64,000 nucleotides of DNA from Fulvimarina pelagi HTCC2506 (GTDB taxonomy: Bacteria > Pseudomonadota > Alphaproteobacteria > Rhizobiales > Rhizobiaceae): assembly GCF_000153705.1 (NCBI RefSeq), contig NZ_DS022272.1, positions 3,325,449-3,389,448 of the forward strand. Direction: 5' to 3'. Positions 36,339-45,989 of the stretch are shown in pieces. The notes under the pieces are model-generated. The model had not been told where the DNA came from and ran no database searches. It was given only the letters and a program-made list of their open reading frames with translations. Each line of letters begins with the position of its first letter. The stretch's first letter is position 1. The position numbers were made by a program, and so were the translations under genes.

Positions 36339-38759
36339 ATGAAGTTCACCCTGTCCTGGCTGAAGGATCATCTTCAGACCAATGCCACGCTGGCCGAGAT
36401 CTGCGACCGGCTGACTGCGATCGGGCTTGAGGTCGAGAGTGTCGACGATCGTGCAGCCTTCAACGCATTCCGGATCGCCCGGGTCGTCTCGGCCGAGCCG
36501 CACCCCGATGCCGACAAGCTGCGCGTGCTCATGGTGGAGGCCGGCCCGGACGTGAACGAGGGCAAGCCGATCCAGGTGGTCTGTGGCGCCCCGAACGCAC
36601 GCAAAGGTCTTGTCGGCGTGCTCGGCCGGCCGGGCGATTACGTTCCGGGCCTCGATACCACGCTCGGCGTCGGGAAGATCCGGGGTGTCGAGAGTTTCGG
36701 CATGATGTGCTCCGAACGCGAACTGGAACTGTCCGAAGAGCATGATGGGATCATCGATCTGCCGGCCGAAGCACCTGTGGGCGCCCGGTTCGCCGATTAT
36801 GCCGAACTCGCAGACCCCGTGATCGAAATAAATCTCACACCCAACCATCCGGATGCGATGGGGGTGGCCGGGATCGCGCGCGATCTCGCCGCTTCGGGTC
36901 TCGGCACTGTAAAGACGCCGCCGATCGAACGGATCGAGGGGACAGGGGCTTGCCCAGTCGTCGTCAGTGTCGAGACCGGAACTTGCCATGGCTTCGCGCT
37001 GCGGAAGGTCTCGGGGGTCACCAACGGCGCCTCTCCGGAGTGGATGCAGAAGCGGTTGAAGGCGATCGGCCTGCGTCCCATCAACGCCCTCGTCGACATC
37101 ACCAACTATGTCACCTTCGATCGCGCCCGGCCGCTCCATGTTTTCGATGCCGCAAAGGTGCACGGCAATCTGACAATTCGGCAGGCAAGGGCTGGTGAAA
37201 AGCTGATCGCGCTCGACGAGCGGACCTATGAGCTCGACGAAACGGTCTGCGTCATCGCCGACGAGAACGGCGTCGAGTCGATCGCCGGCGTCATGGGTGG
37301 CGAAGCTTCGGGCTGTGACGAAACGACGACCGAGGTGCTGATCGAGTCCGCTCTGTGGGACCCGCTGGCGACGGCGCGCACCGGACGCTCGCTCGGTATC
37401 GTATCCGACGCGCGTTACCGGTTCGAGCGCGGCGTCGATCCGGCCCAAATGGAACCGGGTCTCGACCTTGCGACGAAGCTCGTTCTCGAGATCTGCGGCG
37501 GTGAGGCATCCAAGCGCGTGATCGAGGGCGTCGTGCCGATCGAAATGTCGATCATCGATTTTCCCTATACAGAAGTGCGCAGGCTCACCGGGCTCGACGT
37601 CGCCCCCGAGCGGCAGCGTGCGATCCTCGAAGGGCTCGGTTTCGAAGTCGAGGCGGGAAAGAGCGACGCCGACGTCCGGGTCACCGTGCCGACCTGGCGA
37701 CCGGATATCGACGGCAAGGCCGATCTCGTCGAAGAGGTGATGCGGATCGTCGGCGTCGATGAAATTATGCCAGAACCGCTCGCTGCGCCGGGCTCGGTCA
37801 ACACGCGTATCTTGACCCTCGCGCAGATCCGCGAAAGGGCGGCTCGCCGGGCTTTGGCCACGCGCGGTATGGTGGAGGCCGTGACCTACACCTTCATCCC
37901 GCGCGAACACGCCGAAGCGTTCGGTGGCGGATCGAACGCCTTGCGGCTGACCAATCCGATTTCTTCCGACATGTCGGACATGCGGCCCTCTCTCCTACCG
38001 GGCCTGATCTCGTCGGCCGCGCGCAACGCTGCGCGCGGACATGGCGATGCCGCGATCTTCGAGGTCGCCGGCGTCTACCAGGGCGACACGCCGGGCGACC
38101 AGAAGCGCGTCGCCGGCGGTGTCCGCCGCGGTACGGCTAGACTAGAGGGGCCAGGACGTGCCTGGAGCGGGGCAGCTTCGGCGGTCTCGATCTACGACGC
38201 GAAAGCCGATGCGCTTTCGGTACTCGAAGCCGCCGGTGCTCCCGTCGAGCGGCTCATGATCGATCGCGAGGCGAGCGCTTGGTATCATCCGGGGCGATCG
38301 GGACGTTTGAAGCTCGGGCCGAAAGTCGTTCTCGCCGAATTTGGCGAATTTCATCCCAAAGTGCTGAAGCAACTCGACGCTGCAGGGCCTCATTGCGGTT
38401 TCGAAGTCTTCCTCGACGCACTGCCGGAGCCAAAGCGCAAGGCGACCAAGACGAAGCCCGTCCTCGACATTTCGACGCTGCAGCCCGTACGTCGGGATTT
38501 TGCCTTCGTCGTTGGTAGCGAGGTCGAGGCAGAGGCGATCATCAAAGCTGCGGCCGGGGCCGACAAGAAGCTCATTAACGAAGTCCGCGTCTTCGACGTC
38601 TTCACCGGCGGTGCCCTTGGCGAGGGGAACAAGTCGGTCGCTATCGAGGTCGCGCTGCAGCCGACTGAGCGGACGCTGACGGAGGAAGACCTGGAGACGG
38701 TCTCGGACAAGATCGTAGCCAATGTCGAAAGGGCGACGGGTGGCTCCCTGAGAGCCTGA
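36339..38759 (+). CDS. pheT: Phenylalanine-tRNA ligase beta subunit
   Basis: An 806-residue protein beginning [20 protein letters not shown]. Recognisable parts are the N-terminal tRNA-binding EMAP-like domain ([20 protein letters not shown]), B3/B4 editing domain ([28 protein letters not shown]), B5 ([20 protein letters not shown]), and the C-terminal anticodon-binding FDX-ACB domain ([32 protein letters not shown]). Length and domain order are normal. It is divergent from and 12.3 kb away from pheS, unlike the usual pheST operon. Confidence 0.97.
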   Translation: MKFTLSWLKDHLQTNATLAEICDRLTAIGLEVESVDDRAAFNAFRIARVVSAEPHPDADKLRVLMVEAGPDVNEGKPIQVVCGAPNARKGLVGVLGRPGDYVPGLDTTLGVGKIRGVESFGMMCSERELELSEEHDGIIDLPAEAPVGARFADYAELADPVIEINLTPNHPDAMGVAGIARDLAASGLGTVKTPPIERIEGTGACPVVVSVETGTCHGFALRKVSGVTNGASPEWMQKRLKAIGLRPINALVDITNYVTFDRARPLHVFDAAKVHGNLTIRQARAGEKLIALDERTYELDETVCVIADENGVESIAGVMGGEASGCDETTTEVLIESALWDPLATARTGRSLGIVSDARYRFERGVDPAQMEPGLDLATKLVLEICGGEASKRVIEGVVPIEMSIIDFPYTEVRRLTGLDVAPERQRAILEGLGFEVEAGKSDADVRVTVPTWRPDIDGKADLVEEVMRIVGVDEIMPEPLAAPGSVNTRILTLAQIRERAARRALATRGMVEAVTYTFIPREHAEAFGGGSNALRLTNPISSDMSDMRPSLLPGLISSAARNAARGHGDAAIFEVAGVYQGDTPGDQKRVAGGVRRGTARLEGPGRAWSGAASAVSIYDAKADALSVLEAAGAPVERLMIDREASAWYHPGRSGRLKLGPKVVLAEFGEFHPKVLKQLDAAGPHCGFEVFLDALPEPKRKATKTKPVLDISTLQPVRRDFAFVVGSEVEAEAIIKAAAGADKKLINEVRVFDVFTGGALGEGNKSVAIEVALQPTERTLTEEDLETVSDKIVANVERATGGSLRA

Positions 38760-38810
38760 TATATGCAGAAGGCAAAGCTCGCTCTTCGTAGAAGCGGGCT
38801 GCGCCGTTCT

Positions 38811-39719
38811 TCAGGCTGCAGCCGGGAGCCGCTCGCCGGCGACCCTGTAAGAGATCGCTTCGGCGAGATGAATCCGGCGGACCATCTCGCTGCCGTCGAG
38901 ATCGGCAAGTGTCCGCGCGACCTTCAGAATGCGGTGATAGGCGCGCGCGGAAAATTTCATCTGTTCCGCAGCATCGTTGAGCAGCTGGCGGCCCCCGGCA
39001 TCCGGTTCGGCTATCGTCTCGATCATCGAGGCCGAGCAATGGGCATTGACCGTTTCGGCGGCGAGGCCAAGCCCCGAATAGCGTTCGGCCTGAACAGCAC
39101 GGGCTGCGAGCACCCGCGCCTTCACGGTTTCGGAGGTCTCGGCGGCATGGGGCCGAATGAGATCGCTCGCCGTTACCGCCGGGACGTCGACCCTGAGGTC
39201 GATCCGGTCGAGAAGCGGACCTGAAATGCGGGCCTGGTAGTCGGACGCGCACTTGGCGCCGCGCGAACAGGTATGGCCGGGTTCGCCCGCCATCCCGCAT
39301 CGGCACGGGTTCATCGCCGCGACGAGCTGCATCTTGGCCGGGTAGGTCACCCGATGATTGGCCCGGGCAATGACGCTCTCGCCCGCCTCGAGGGGTTGCC
39401 TGAGCGAGTCAAGAACCACAGGGCTGAACTCCGGAAATTCATCGAGGAAGAGCACACCCCGGTGCGCAAGCGAGACTTCGCCCGGCTTTGCGCGCAGGCC
39501 TCCACCCACCATGGCCGCCATCGAGGCGGAATGATGCGGTGCGCGGAACGGGCGGCGGTCGGACAGTTTGCCACCCGAAAGCTCGCCTGCGATCGATGCG
39601 ATCATGGAGCATTCGAGAAGTTCGCGCGCGCCGAGCGGCGGGAGAATCGAAGGAAGACGCTGGGCCAGCATCGACTTGCCGGAGCCGGGCGGCCCTACCA
39701 TCAGCATTGTATGCCTCAT
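38811..39719 (-). pseudogene. comM: ComM/YifB Mg-chelatase-like AAA ATPase, N-terminally truncated
   Basis: The 302 residues match the C-terminal 60 percent of ComM: TMLMVGPPGSGKSMLAQRLP (Walker A), FRAPHHSASMAAMVGGG, GVLFLDEFPEF (Walker B), AAMNPCRCGMAG and the C-terminal helical domain ending AEAISYRVAGERLPA. Full-length members have about 510 residues, starting with a Lon-like N-terminal domain of about 200 residues. Here the coding sequence stops being ComM-like just before the Walker A loop (after RHT where GGHN is expected) and a serine recombinase gene follows 60 bp away. The gene is interrupted by the element and is probably not functional as a ComM helicase. Confidence 0.85.
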
Positions 39720-39735
39720 ATTATCTATTGTAAGC
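39700..39735. other. Element-chromosome junction inside comM (attachment site half)
   Basis: ComM homology ends around 39710-39720, after the codons for the residues just before the Walker A loop. AT-richer sequence (ttatctattgtaagc) then starts and the recombinase gene follows. Serine-recombinase elements usually carry the integrase gene at one end, so this is the most likely attachment half-site. The exact crossover cannot be fixed without the matching half. Confidence 0.55.
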
Positions 39736-39781
39736 TATGTGCCTGCGGAATTCGGAACAGGCTGAGACCCCGGTGCACGTA

Positions 39782-41287
39782 ATGCCAAAAGCGTACAGCT
39801 ACATTCGCTTCTCTACTCCCGAACAGCGTCTTGGCGATTCGCTTCGACGCCAGATGGAGCCGGCACGCGCCTACGCTGACTCCAACGGGCTCGACCTCGA
39901 CGAAACGTTGCGAGACGAAGGTCGATCAGCTTTTAGAGGTCGCCAGCGCCTCGACGATGCAGCGCTCGGCTCGTTTATCGCCAAAGTCGATCGAGGCGAT
40001 GTTCCCACGGGCTCTTATCTTCTTGTTGAAAGCCTAGACCGATTATCGCGGGAAAAAGTCCTCGTCGCTCTACGGCTGTTTTTAACCCTCCTCGACCGCG
40101 GCATTATCATCGTGACCTTAGGCGATGGACGCCTCTATTCGAGCGACTCCGTTGGCGAGCGTCCCTTTGAGTTGATGATTTCAATCGTGATCATGATGAG
40201 GGCACATGAAGAGTCGAGCATTAAGGCAAAGCGTGTTGGAGCGGCGTGGGACCGGAAGAGGCAACTGGCTCTGACCGAGCGGAAAGCTATGACCCGAGTT
40301 TGTCCTGCGTGGCTTGAGAAGGACGCGGATGGATACCGCCTCATTGCCGAAAGGGCGACCGTCGTCCGACGCATCTTTGCGATGTCTATCGACGGAATGG
40401 GTTCTCGGGCTATCGCGATTGCGCTGAACTCAGAGAAAGTACCTGTGTTCGGACGTGGTCGATATTGGCACGACAGCTATGTCAAAAAGCTGCTTGGAAA
40501 CGAAGCGACCATTGGCCGTTTTGTCCCTGGCGCCGCTTCACGCATAGCGCCCGCGTACCAGCCTGTGGACGACTATTTTCCAGCGGTTGTCGACGAAAGG
40601 ACCTTCTATCGTTCGCTCGCGGCCACACGCGCACGTGCTTCGAGTTCGGTGCGCCATCCGGCCGGGAAGGTGCGCAACCTGGTTTCTGGCATCGCCTTCT
40701 GCTCAGAATGCGGAGGAGGGATGCACTATATGAACAAGGGGCGCCGAGGCATGACCGTTTTGCAGTGTGGATCCTCGCGATTAAAAGGAGGCTGTAGTAA
40801 TTCGTTCAAATACGACTACAATATGCTTGAGAACGGGCTAGTAATTCTCTGCAGCGAAGCATTCCAAGATCGATCAGAGAAAATTCCGGAAGCCGATCTC
40901 GGGGAACTGATGGTTCAGCGTGATAATTTGGCTGAGCGATTGAGCCGTTTGATTGAGCTGGTCGAGACCGGCGAACTTGCTGGCCAGCAAGTCCCTCGAA
41001 GAATCGCTGACCTCGAAGCGCAGTTGAAATCAGCTGACGCTGTGATCAAGAGCAAGAAGCAAGCAGCGAAGCTTCTCGAATCGGAAAATTCAGAAAAAGC
41101 TTTCGACGATTTTTTCAAATTCTACCGACAAATGAAACAAGATGAAACTTTTGTGTTGCGTAGAAACGTTGCGGTCGCTCTGCGTACCATCATCAAACGA
41201 GTAGTCTTTGACGCTAGAGGGGGCATGTATTTTGAGATGAGAGATGGACCTCCGCGAAGTATGAGCCAAGAAGGCGCGCGGCTATAA
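39782..41287 (+). CDS. Large serine recombinase (site-specific integrase)
   Basis: The 501-residue protein has the full domain order of large serine recombinases. The catalytic domain begins AYSYIRFSTPEQRLGDSL with S11 as nucleophile and continues ESLDRLSREKVLVALRLF. A recombinase domain follows (ATVVRRIFAMSIDGMGSRAI), then a zinc ribbon (GIAFCSECGGGMHYM, LQCGSSRLKGGC) and a coiled coil (DNLAERLSRLIELVE onward). The ATG at 39782 opens the catalytic domain directly. It very probably inserted the element into comM. The gene is intact. Confidence 0.92.
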   Translation: MPKAYSYIRFSTPEQRLGDSLRRQMEPARAYADSNGLDLDETLRDEGRSAFRGRQRLDDAALGSFIAKVDRGDVPTGSYLLVESLDRLSREKVLVALRLFLTLLDRGIIIVTLGDGRLYSSDSVGERPFELMISIVIMMRAHEESSIKAKRVGAAWDRKRQLALTERKAMTRVCPAWLEKDADGYRLIAERATVVRRIFAMSIDGMGSRAIAIALNSEKVPVFGRGRYWHDSYVKKLLGNEATIGRFVPGAASRIAPAYQPVDDYFPAVVDERTFYRSLAATRARASSSVRHPAGKVRNLVSGIAFCSECGGGMHYMNKGRRGMTVLQCGSSRLKGGCSNSFKYDYNMLENGLVILCSEAFQDRSEKIPEADLGELMVQRDNLAERLSRLIELVETGELAGQQVPRRIADLEAQLKSADAVIKSKKQAAKLLESENSEKAFDDFFKFYRQMKQDETFVLRRNVAVALRTIIKRVVFDARGGMYFEMRDGPPRSMSQEGARL

Positions 41288-41392
41288 ATTGCTAGAGATC
41301 GTCTTAATCATCTGTGAAGCGAGAGTGTCTCAGCGTGCGCTGGTGAGCTACGGCTCTCATCATGCAAAGCATACGATCGGCTCTGTTCTATA

Positions 41393-41659
41393 TTACTGCT
41401 CATTTAGTTTTTCTGCAAACGTTTGATCGGAAGGGCTCAGGTGCACATTGTCCGCACAGACATCGAACGTGACCTCACACACTTGGACACCTCGAATGAA
41501 CTCGGTTTTCAGCGGGAGTACACGGCCTGAGCAGTGTATTGGGATCGCGCCAGCCCGGAAGCTTCGCGTTTCAGGCCTTTTCAGGATGTACAGGCTGTCT
41601 TCCACCCGCATGATTGGCGCTTTCGCGGTCATGCGGACGCACTTCGCCCCTGATGCCAA
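41393..41659 (-). CDS. Hypothetical small protein next to the IS5-type transposase
   Basis: An 88-residue frame (FRAGAIPIHCSGRVLPLKTE, FIRGVQVCEVTFDVCADNVH) that overlaps the transposase end by about 30 bp. It has three Cys and a beta-rich look, but no family is recognised. It could be the remaining part of a gene whose start was replaced by the insertion sequence. Confidence 0.35.
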   Translation of the reverse strand: MASGAKCVRMTAKAPIMRVEDSLYILKRPETRSFRAGAIPIHCSGRVLPLKTEFIRGVQVCEVTFDVCADNVHLSPSDQTFAEKLNEQ

Positions 41660-42708
41660 ACGAAACGCGTGAGATTGTAGGCAAGATTGACCATCCCGAT
41701 CTTCGCCTCGGCGCGCACGATGCCGATGGTCCGGATAAACGCGCCTATCGGACCCTTCTGACGGGCGAAGACGTGCTCGACCTTCGAGCGGATCACCGAG
41801 CGCCGGACATTGGCGCGTGAGGTGCGTTCACTCATCGGTCTGCCCTTCGGCTTCTTGCGGTCGATGTCCGACGTAAAGCCGCTACCCTCCAGCCAGTCCT
41901 CGTTCTTCTTCGATCGGTAAGCGGTACCCGCCCACACTTTCGAACCCGTATTCTGGCGATCGAGAACCTCCGGCAATTGCGCGCCGTCCCAGGCGGCGGC
42001 GCTCGTTGCCGACCAGCCCCGAATGAAGCAGTGACGACGGTCGATCGAGATGTGGTTCTTATAGCCGAATGCCGGGACGGCGATGTCGATAGGCTGCGGC
42101 TTTCCCTCCGCCGCCGACCTGGCCTTCGAAAACTTCACAGTCCAGCGCGCATCGCGATCCTTTTGGCGCAGCTTGGCAGGCCTGTCCTTCCAGGCTTCCG
42201 GCACCTCGCCGGCCTTGATCGCGGCCTTCTCCTCCTCGGTATTGCGCTGCTTCGGCGCCGCGACGATCGTGGCATCCACGATCTGTCCGCCCATCGCCAG
42301 ATAGCCGGCCTTGGCGAGATGCTTGTCGAAGCAGGCGAACAGGTTCTGGATCGCGCCCGCCTCGGCCAGATGCTCGCGGAACAACCAGATCGTCTTGGCG
42401 TCCGGGACCTCGTCGGCGATACCGAACCCAACAAACCGCATGAACGGCAAACGATCATGGATCTGGAACTCGGATTGATCGTCGGACAGATTATACGGCG
42501 CTTGGGGGACTAGGACCTTAAACATCAGGACCGGATCGTAAGGCGGTCCGCCACCCTTCGCGCCGTCCGAACGCTGCAGCGCCTTGACGAGCGGCTTCCT
42601 AAAGACTTCCCACGGAACAATCGTGTTCAGCTTCTCGAGCGGATCGCCAGCATCGCTCAGGCGGCCATAGCGCCCTTCGATATCCCAGAACCCAGGCTGA
42701 CCGCGCAT
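41629..42708 (-). mobile_element. IS5-family transposase, probably inactive
   Basis: A 359-residue DDE transposase of the IS5 type: RGQPGFWDIEGRYGRLSDAG at the N-terminus, LMFKVLVPQAPYNLSDDQSE, MGGQIVDATIVAAPKQRN with the first catalytic Asp, GYKNHISIDRRHCFIRGWSA and RSKVEHVFARQKGPIGAF with the Glu. In intact relatives the second Asp lies in VWADTAYRS; here the sequence reads VWAGTAYRS (Gly at residue 261), so the catalytic triad is broken. The open frame is otherwise full length. I could not identify convincing terminal inverted repeats or target duplication, so the limits given are those of the gene. Confidence 0.85.
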
Positions 42709-42776
42709 TCCATTCTCCCGATCTCGATCAGGCCGATAGAATCACAAAGGATAGGATTTTAGAGGCGTCCAGTTTC

Positions 42777-43130
42777 CTATTTGGTGTCTGGCTCATTGAT
42801 GGCTGCGTTCATCTCCTGCTCGAAAAAGGTGGAGACCGATGATTGCGCGAGAAGGGTTTCTGCGCGGGCCCTCACGGCCTCCACGACCTGAGCGTGCGCA
42901 TTTATGACGTTCTCTGATCGCGACTGACAGCGACGCGCGACAACTTGACAGATTTCTCGCAGTCGATGTCGGTCGATCAAGTCACCTGATAGGCGAAGGT
43001 TATGCGAAAGCAAAAGCACTGCAATCTCGCGATCGATACGAGGCCCTGCGGGGATGCCAGCATCACGTCGCCTCTGACGGTATCTTGCTGACGCGCGACG
43101 TTGACGCGATGATAAATCTTTTTTTCTCAT
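42777..43130 (-). CDS. Small basic protein downstream of palindromic repeats
   Basis: A 117-residue protein with an Arg-rich start (KDLSSRQRRASARYRQRRRD, AGIPAGPRIDREIAVLLLSH) and helical remainder. No named family is recognised. The N-terminus could be a short DNA- or RNA-binding tail. Three 23-bp palindromic repeats lie just upstream of its start, so it may bind them itself or be regulated through them. Same direction as the FtsH-like protease operon, 182 bp below it. Confidence 0.5.
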   Translation of the reverse strand: MRKKDLSSRQRRASARYRQRRRDAGIPAGPRIDREIAVLLLSHNLRLSGDLIDRHRLREICQVVARRCQSRSENVINAHAQVVEAVRARAETLLAQSSVSTFFEQEMNAAINEPDTK

Positions 43131-43186
43131 CGGCTCACTGAATTCGTTTCAGGCCGCACACCTTCAAATCCTCCTATAACAGAAAG

Positions 43187-43248
43187 ACGATGACGTCGTC
43201 ACCACCCGAACGATGACGTCGTCACCACCCGAACGATGACGTCGTCAT
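43187..43248. repeat. Three tandem 23-bp repeats with a palindromic core
   Basis: Units start at 43187, 43210 and 43233. Each contains the core ATGACG-T-CGTCA; in the third it is a perfect 13-bp palindrome (43236-43248), the others end CAC. The spacer CCACCCGAAC is identical between units. A spacing of 23 bp places the cores about two turns apart. The array lies upstream of the 117-residue gene and downstream of the protease gene. Operator or iteron-like function is likely; it is too short to be CRISPR. Confidence 0.85.
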
Positions 43249-43312
43249 CTGATAGAAAATGGCAAAATTGTTAATTCAAACCGTTTCCGTGTTTCGTGAT
43301 TGCGGAAAAGTG

Positions 43313-45301
43313 TTAACAAATTGCAGAGTAACGGGGGTGTTCCGTGGGGTTAGAGGGCAGACCGGGAGCGACGTTTTCGAGATGCGTTACCTTGGATGAG
43401 AAGAGCGGCATACTATGGCTCTTAAGGAACGAACGTAGCATACGGCTCGAAAGAATCCGTTTGTCCATCGCGAGCTTCGCCAGTTCCACGAGTTCATTCT
43501 TATGTTGTAAGGCGATCAGCGTTCCCTCTGCATGAAGTTTCCGCAGCCGTCGCTCGATAGCTTCCCGGGAGACCTCGCCGACTGACAGCCAATCGCCCAT
43601 ACCGGACGTCTCGTTAGCGGCGATAAGCGCTGTTGATTCGGCAAGATCACATGCAGCACCTGCGCTGCATGAACCGAGAACGACGAGTTCGGCGACTCGT
43701 CCACCGAGTAGCGTCAGAACCTGCGCTTCCAAAGCGCCCGGCATCACGGAAACGGATTTACGAAAGCGAACGCGTCCGCCAGTCCCATCTTTACTGACGA
43801 TCGAGAGGAACTCGGGAACGCGTCCGCACACCGCTCCGATTATGGCATGTCCAGCTTCATGGACAGCGACGCGCCAACGTTCTTCTTCAGATCGATCGTC
43901 GGGTGGCAAAGCCCCTTCAATCAGCATTTGCGCAGTTGGGATGCCTCCCGATCGCCGAGCCTTTCTCCGCGTCTCTCTTGCGAGTTTCGCGATGTCTGCG
44001 CCGGACACTGAACCCGCCAGCGCCGCCGCGACGGACTCGATTGCAGCACTATCGATGTCGTTGAGATGGTAACGGAGAATGCCCGCCAAAGAGGTCTCGT
44101 CCGGAAGCCCGATCTCGAACGCGCGGTCGAGACGTCCGGCACGTTGTAGAGCCGGATCCACGCTGTCTTTATCGTTGGTTGCGGCAATGACGATGATGCC
44201 CGGCGAGTTCATCGCACCATCGATTTCCTGAAGAAGTGTCGTGATAAACGGGCGAAACCAGCTCTCATTATTCCCGTTTTGTCCGCGCGATCCGAGGGCA
44301 TCGATTTCGTCGATAAAGATGATGCAAGGCGCATTTGCCTGGGCCACGCGAAACGCCTCGCGGATCAATTTGATCGCCGTGTCACCGCGAGAATCCTTGT
44401 TGTCGAGCCAGATCGAATATCCGCCTAAAATCATGGGTATGTCTGCTTCGGCCGCGATTGCACGTGCAAGGAGAGTTTTGCCGGTACCTGGCGGACCATA
44501 GAACAAAGCGCCGCGATCAAGATCCTCGCCAGCGATCTTCCCGTGCTTCAGAGCGGAAACGTCGATCGCCAAATCCTTCGCCCAGTCACCAGCATCGCCA
44601 TAGCCGGTCAGCTCAGATGCACGAGGAGAGACAGGATAATGGAGTTCAGTGTGAGCGTTCTCAGACGAACGCGCCTGCTGACGGTTTTGGTGCGCCGACC
44701 GGTAGCGATCTGCTTCCTCCGCCTTCCGTTTCTGTTCCTCTTCGATCGCGCCCGTCTGTGACGCGATCAACGATAGTCTTGCGTGCGCCGTGTCCGTCTC
44801 AGTCGTTGTAACGATGACGCGGCGCAAGTCCGCCAGCGTCGGACAGCCGATCGGGCGTCGGACGCCGTAAGCTTTTTCGAAAATCCGCGCAGCCTCTGCT
44901 TTTGTATAAACAAAGTTCAAGACTGCATCTTCGTATAGAGCGATCTCTTCACCGGGGGACGCCATCACCACGAGCGAGTTCTTCTGCATCCGGCGGAGGG
45001 CATCACTCATCTCCGGCACGAACGGAAGCATATCGAATCGGTCTGGGTCTTCCAGGAGAACCTCGCCGACGACGACAGATGCTGCGGGAGGGCAGCGGAG
45101 GACGACCAACTTTCGCCCCGCTTCGAGATCGACGCTGTCCATAAGCCTTCGAATTTGTCTTCGAACGAACATTGTGACCGGATCCGTCGTCTCCGCACGT
45201 TCAGACGCAACACGGTGGGCGTTAGCGTTGTGATCATCGGAAAAGCTACGGTCATTGGTTCGAGCGAGATCGCCTATCCGCCGTGACCTGTTCCGGCTCA
45301 T
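43313..45301 (-). CDS. Soluble FtsH-like AAA+ zinc protease
   Basis: A 662-residue protein without membrane helices. Residues 1-215 are a variable N-terminal region. The AAA+ module has GALFYGPPGTGKTLLARA (Walker A lysine about K275), CIIFIDEIDALGSRGQNGN (Walker B) and the second-region-of-homology arginines in LQRAGRLDRAFEIGLP. The C-terminal domain has AVHEAGHAIIGAV, the HExxH zinc motif (H481, E482, H485), and the third ligand candidate Asp in GAACDLAESTAL. This is FtsH architecture minus the membrane anchor. The ATG at 45301 overlaps the stop of the preceding small gene. Cytosolic proteases of this type sit on alphaproteobacterial mobile elements; substrates are unknown. Confidence 0.85.
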   Translation of the reverse strand: MSRNRSRRIGDLARTNDRSFSDDHNANAHRVASERAETTDPVTMFVRRQIRRLMDSVDLEAGRKLVVLRCPPAASVVVGEVLLEDPDRFDMLPFVPEMSDALRRMQKNSLVVMASPGEEIALYEDAVLNFVYTKAEAARIFEKAYGVRRPIGCPTLADLRRVIVTTTETDTAHARLSLIASQTGAIEEEQKRKAEEADRYRSAHQNRQQARSSENAHTELHYPVSPRASELTGYGDAGDWAKDLAIDVSALKHGKIAGEDLDRGALFYGPPGTGKTLLARAIAAEADIPMILGGYSIWLDNKDSRGDTAIKLIREAFRVAQANAPCIIFIDEIDALGSRGQNGNNESWFRPFITTLLQEIDGAMNSPGIIVIAATNDKDSVDPALQRAGRLDRAFEIGLPDETSLAGILRYHLNDIDSAAIESVAAALAGSVSGADIAKLARETRRKARRSGGIPTAQMLIEGALPPDDRSEEERWRVAVHEAGHAIIGAVCGRVPEFLSIVSKDGTGGRVRFRKSVSVMPGALEAQVLTLLGGRVAELVVLGSCSAGAACDLAESTALIAANETSGMGDWLSVGEVSREAIERRLRKLHAEGTLIALQHKNELVELAKLAMDKRILSSRMLRSFLKSHSMPLFSSKVTHLENVAPGLPSNPTEHPRYSAIC

Positions 45302-45633
45302 TGCTGCCACCGAGAAAACGGAGCGATAGTGTAAAGCCTTGAGTAGCTCCGCGCCCATGTTCCACACCGATCGACCGCGTATATCCGCGACGTCACAATG
45401 TTTCCCGGACCGCAGTGAGGATGACCGGAAACGTTCCCAATCAGGCGTAGCGTCGACATGTCTGGCTGTGTCGCAACCACTCGAAGAAGTGGGGCGGCCG
45501 CAAGTTCGGCACCGGTCGGCCCGTTGCCCGCGGCGTAGCGGCGAAGATCGGCCGTAAGTCGCTCGAGCGTCTCGATGTCGTCTTCTTCAGAATCGACGGG
45601 AATACCGGGCGCGGTATAAGGGGAGTGTCTCAT
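45298..45633 (-). CDS. DUF6634-like small protein
   Basis: The 111-residue protein has DIETLERLTADLRRYAAG at the N-terminus, then LIGNVSGHPHCG, NIVTSRIYAVDRCGTWARSY and SRLYTIAP. Small rhizobial proteins with this pattern (VSGHP, VTS.L.A.D...GWAR..SRLYRLG) are called DUF6634, as far as I remember; the assignment should be confirmed. It is translationally coupled to the FtsH-like protease (ATGA) and starts 1 bp after the preceding gene. An adaptor or substrate role for the protease is a reasonable hypothesis. Confidence 0.6.
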   Translation of the reverse strand: MRHSPYTAPGIPVDSEEDDIETLERLTADLRRYAAGNGPTGAELAAAPLLRVVATQPDMSTLRLIGNVSGHPHCGPGNIVTSRIYAVDRCGTWARSYSRLYTIAPFSRWQQ

Positions 45634-45634
45634 A

Positions 45635-45901
45635 TCAGATACCCCGCTTCGCGATCCAGGGGTCCCGGCGGTCGAGCCAGGAGATGACGACCGGCGCGGT
45701 TGCGTCTCCGCGCTCCGCGAGACGAATGAGTTGCTTGCGCATTCGCCGGGCGTGACACCGCGAGAGCCGGTGGCGTGAGAGACGAATAGCCGCGCCGATC
45801 AGGAACGCGTTGTCGAGATGCTGGATATTTTGGGTTGCCGAACGATCATCGGAAAGCAAAATGGAAGACGGCTTCGCCGCTGGCTGGAACGGGTGCTCCA
45901 T
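45635..45901 (-). CDS. Small basic protein, first gene of the protease operon
   Basis: An 88-residue protein, RLSRHRLSRCHARRMRKQLI followed by RLAERGDATAPVVISWLDRR. It is Arg/His-rich and helical with no named family. It ends 1 bp before the DUF6634-like gene, so the operon order is this gene, DUF6634-like, protease. Confidence 0.5.
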   Translation of the reverse strand: MEHPFQPAAKPSSILLSDDRSATQNIQHLDNAFLIGAAIRLSRHRLSRCHARRMRKQLIRLAERGDATAPVVISWLDRRDPWIAKRGI

Positions 45902-45989
45902 AGAAAATACCTCGGGATGGGAACGGAACGCGCGGCGGACTTAGCCCCGCGTGCGGTTCGTCAGAAGGGAATTGGGGAATAAGCGGCGC

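Noticed and set aside
36150..37910. A 586-codon open frame antisense to pheT
   Set aside because: High-GC shadow frame of pheT with no domain; pheT is unambiguous.
41570..42790. Exact ends of the IS5-type insertion sequence
   Set aside because: No convincing terminal inverted repeats or target duplication could be found by eye, so the element was limited to the transposase gene.
43187..43248. CRISPR array
   Set aside because: The spacers are identical, repeats are directly adjacent and no cas genes are seen; these are operator or iteron-like repeats.
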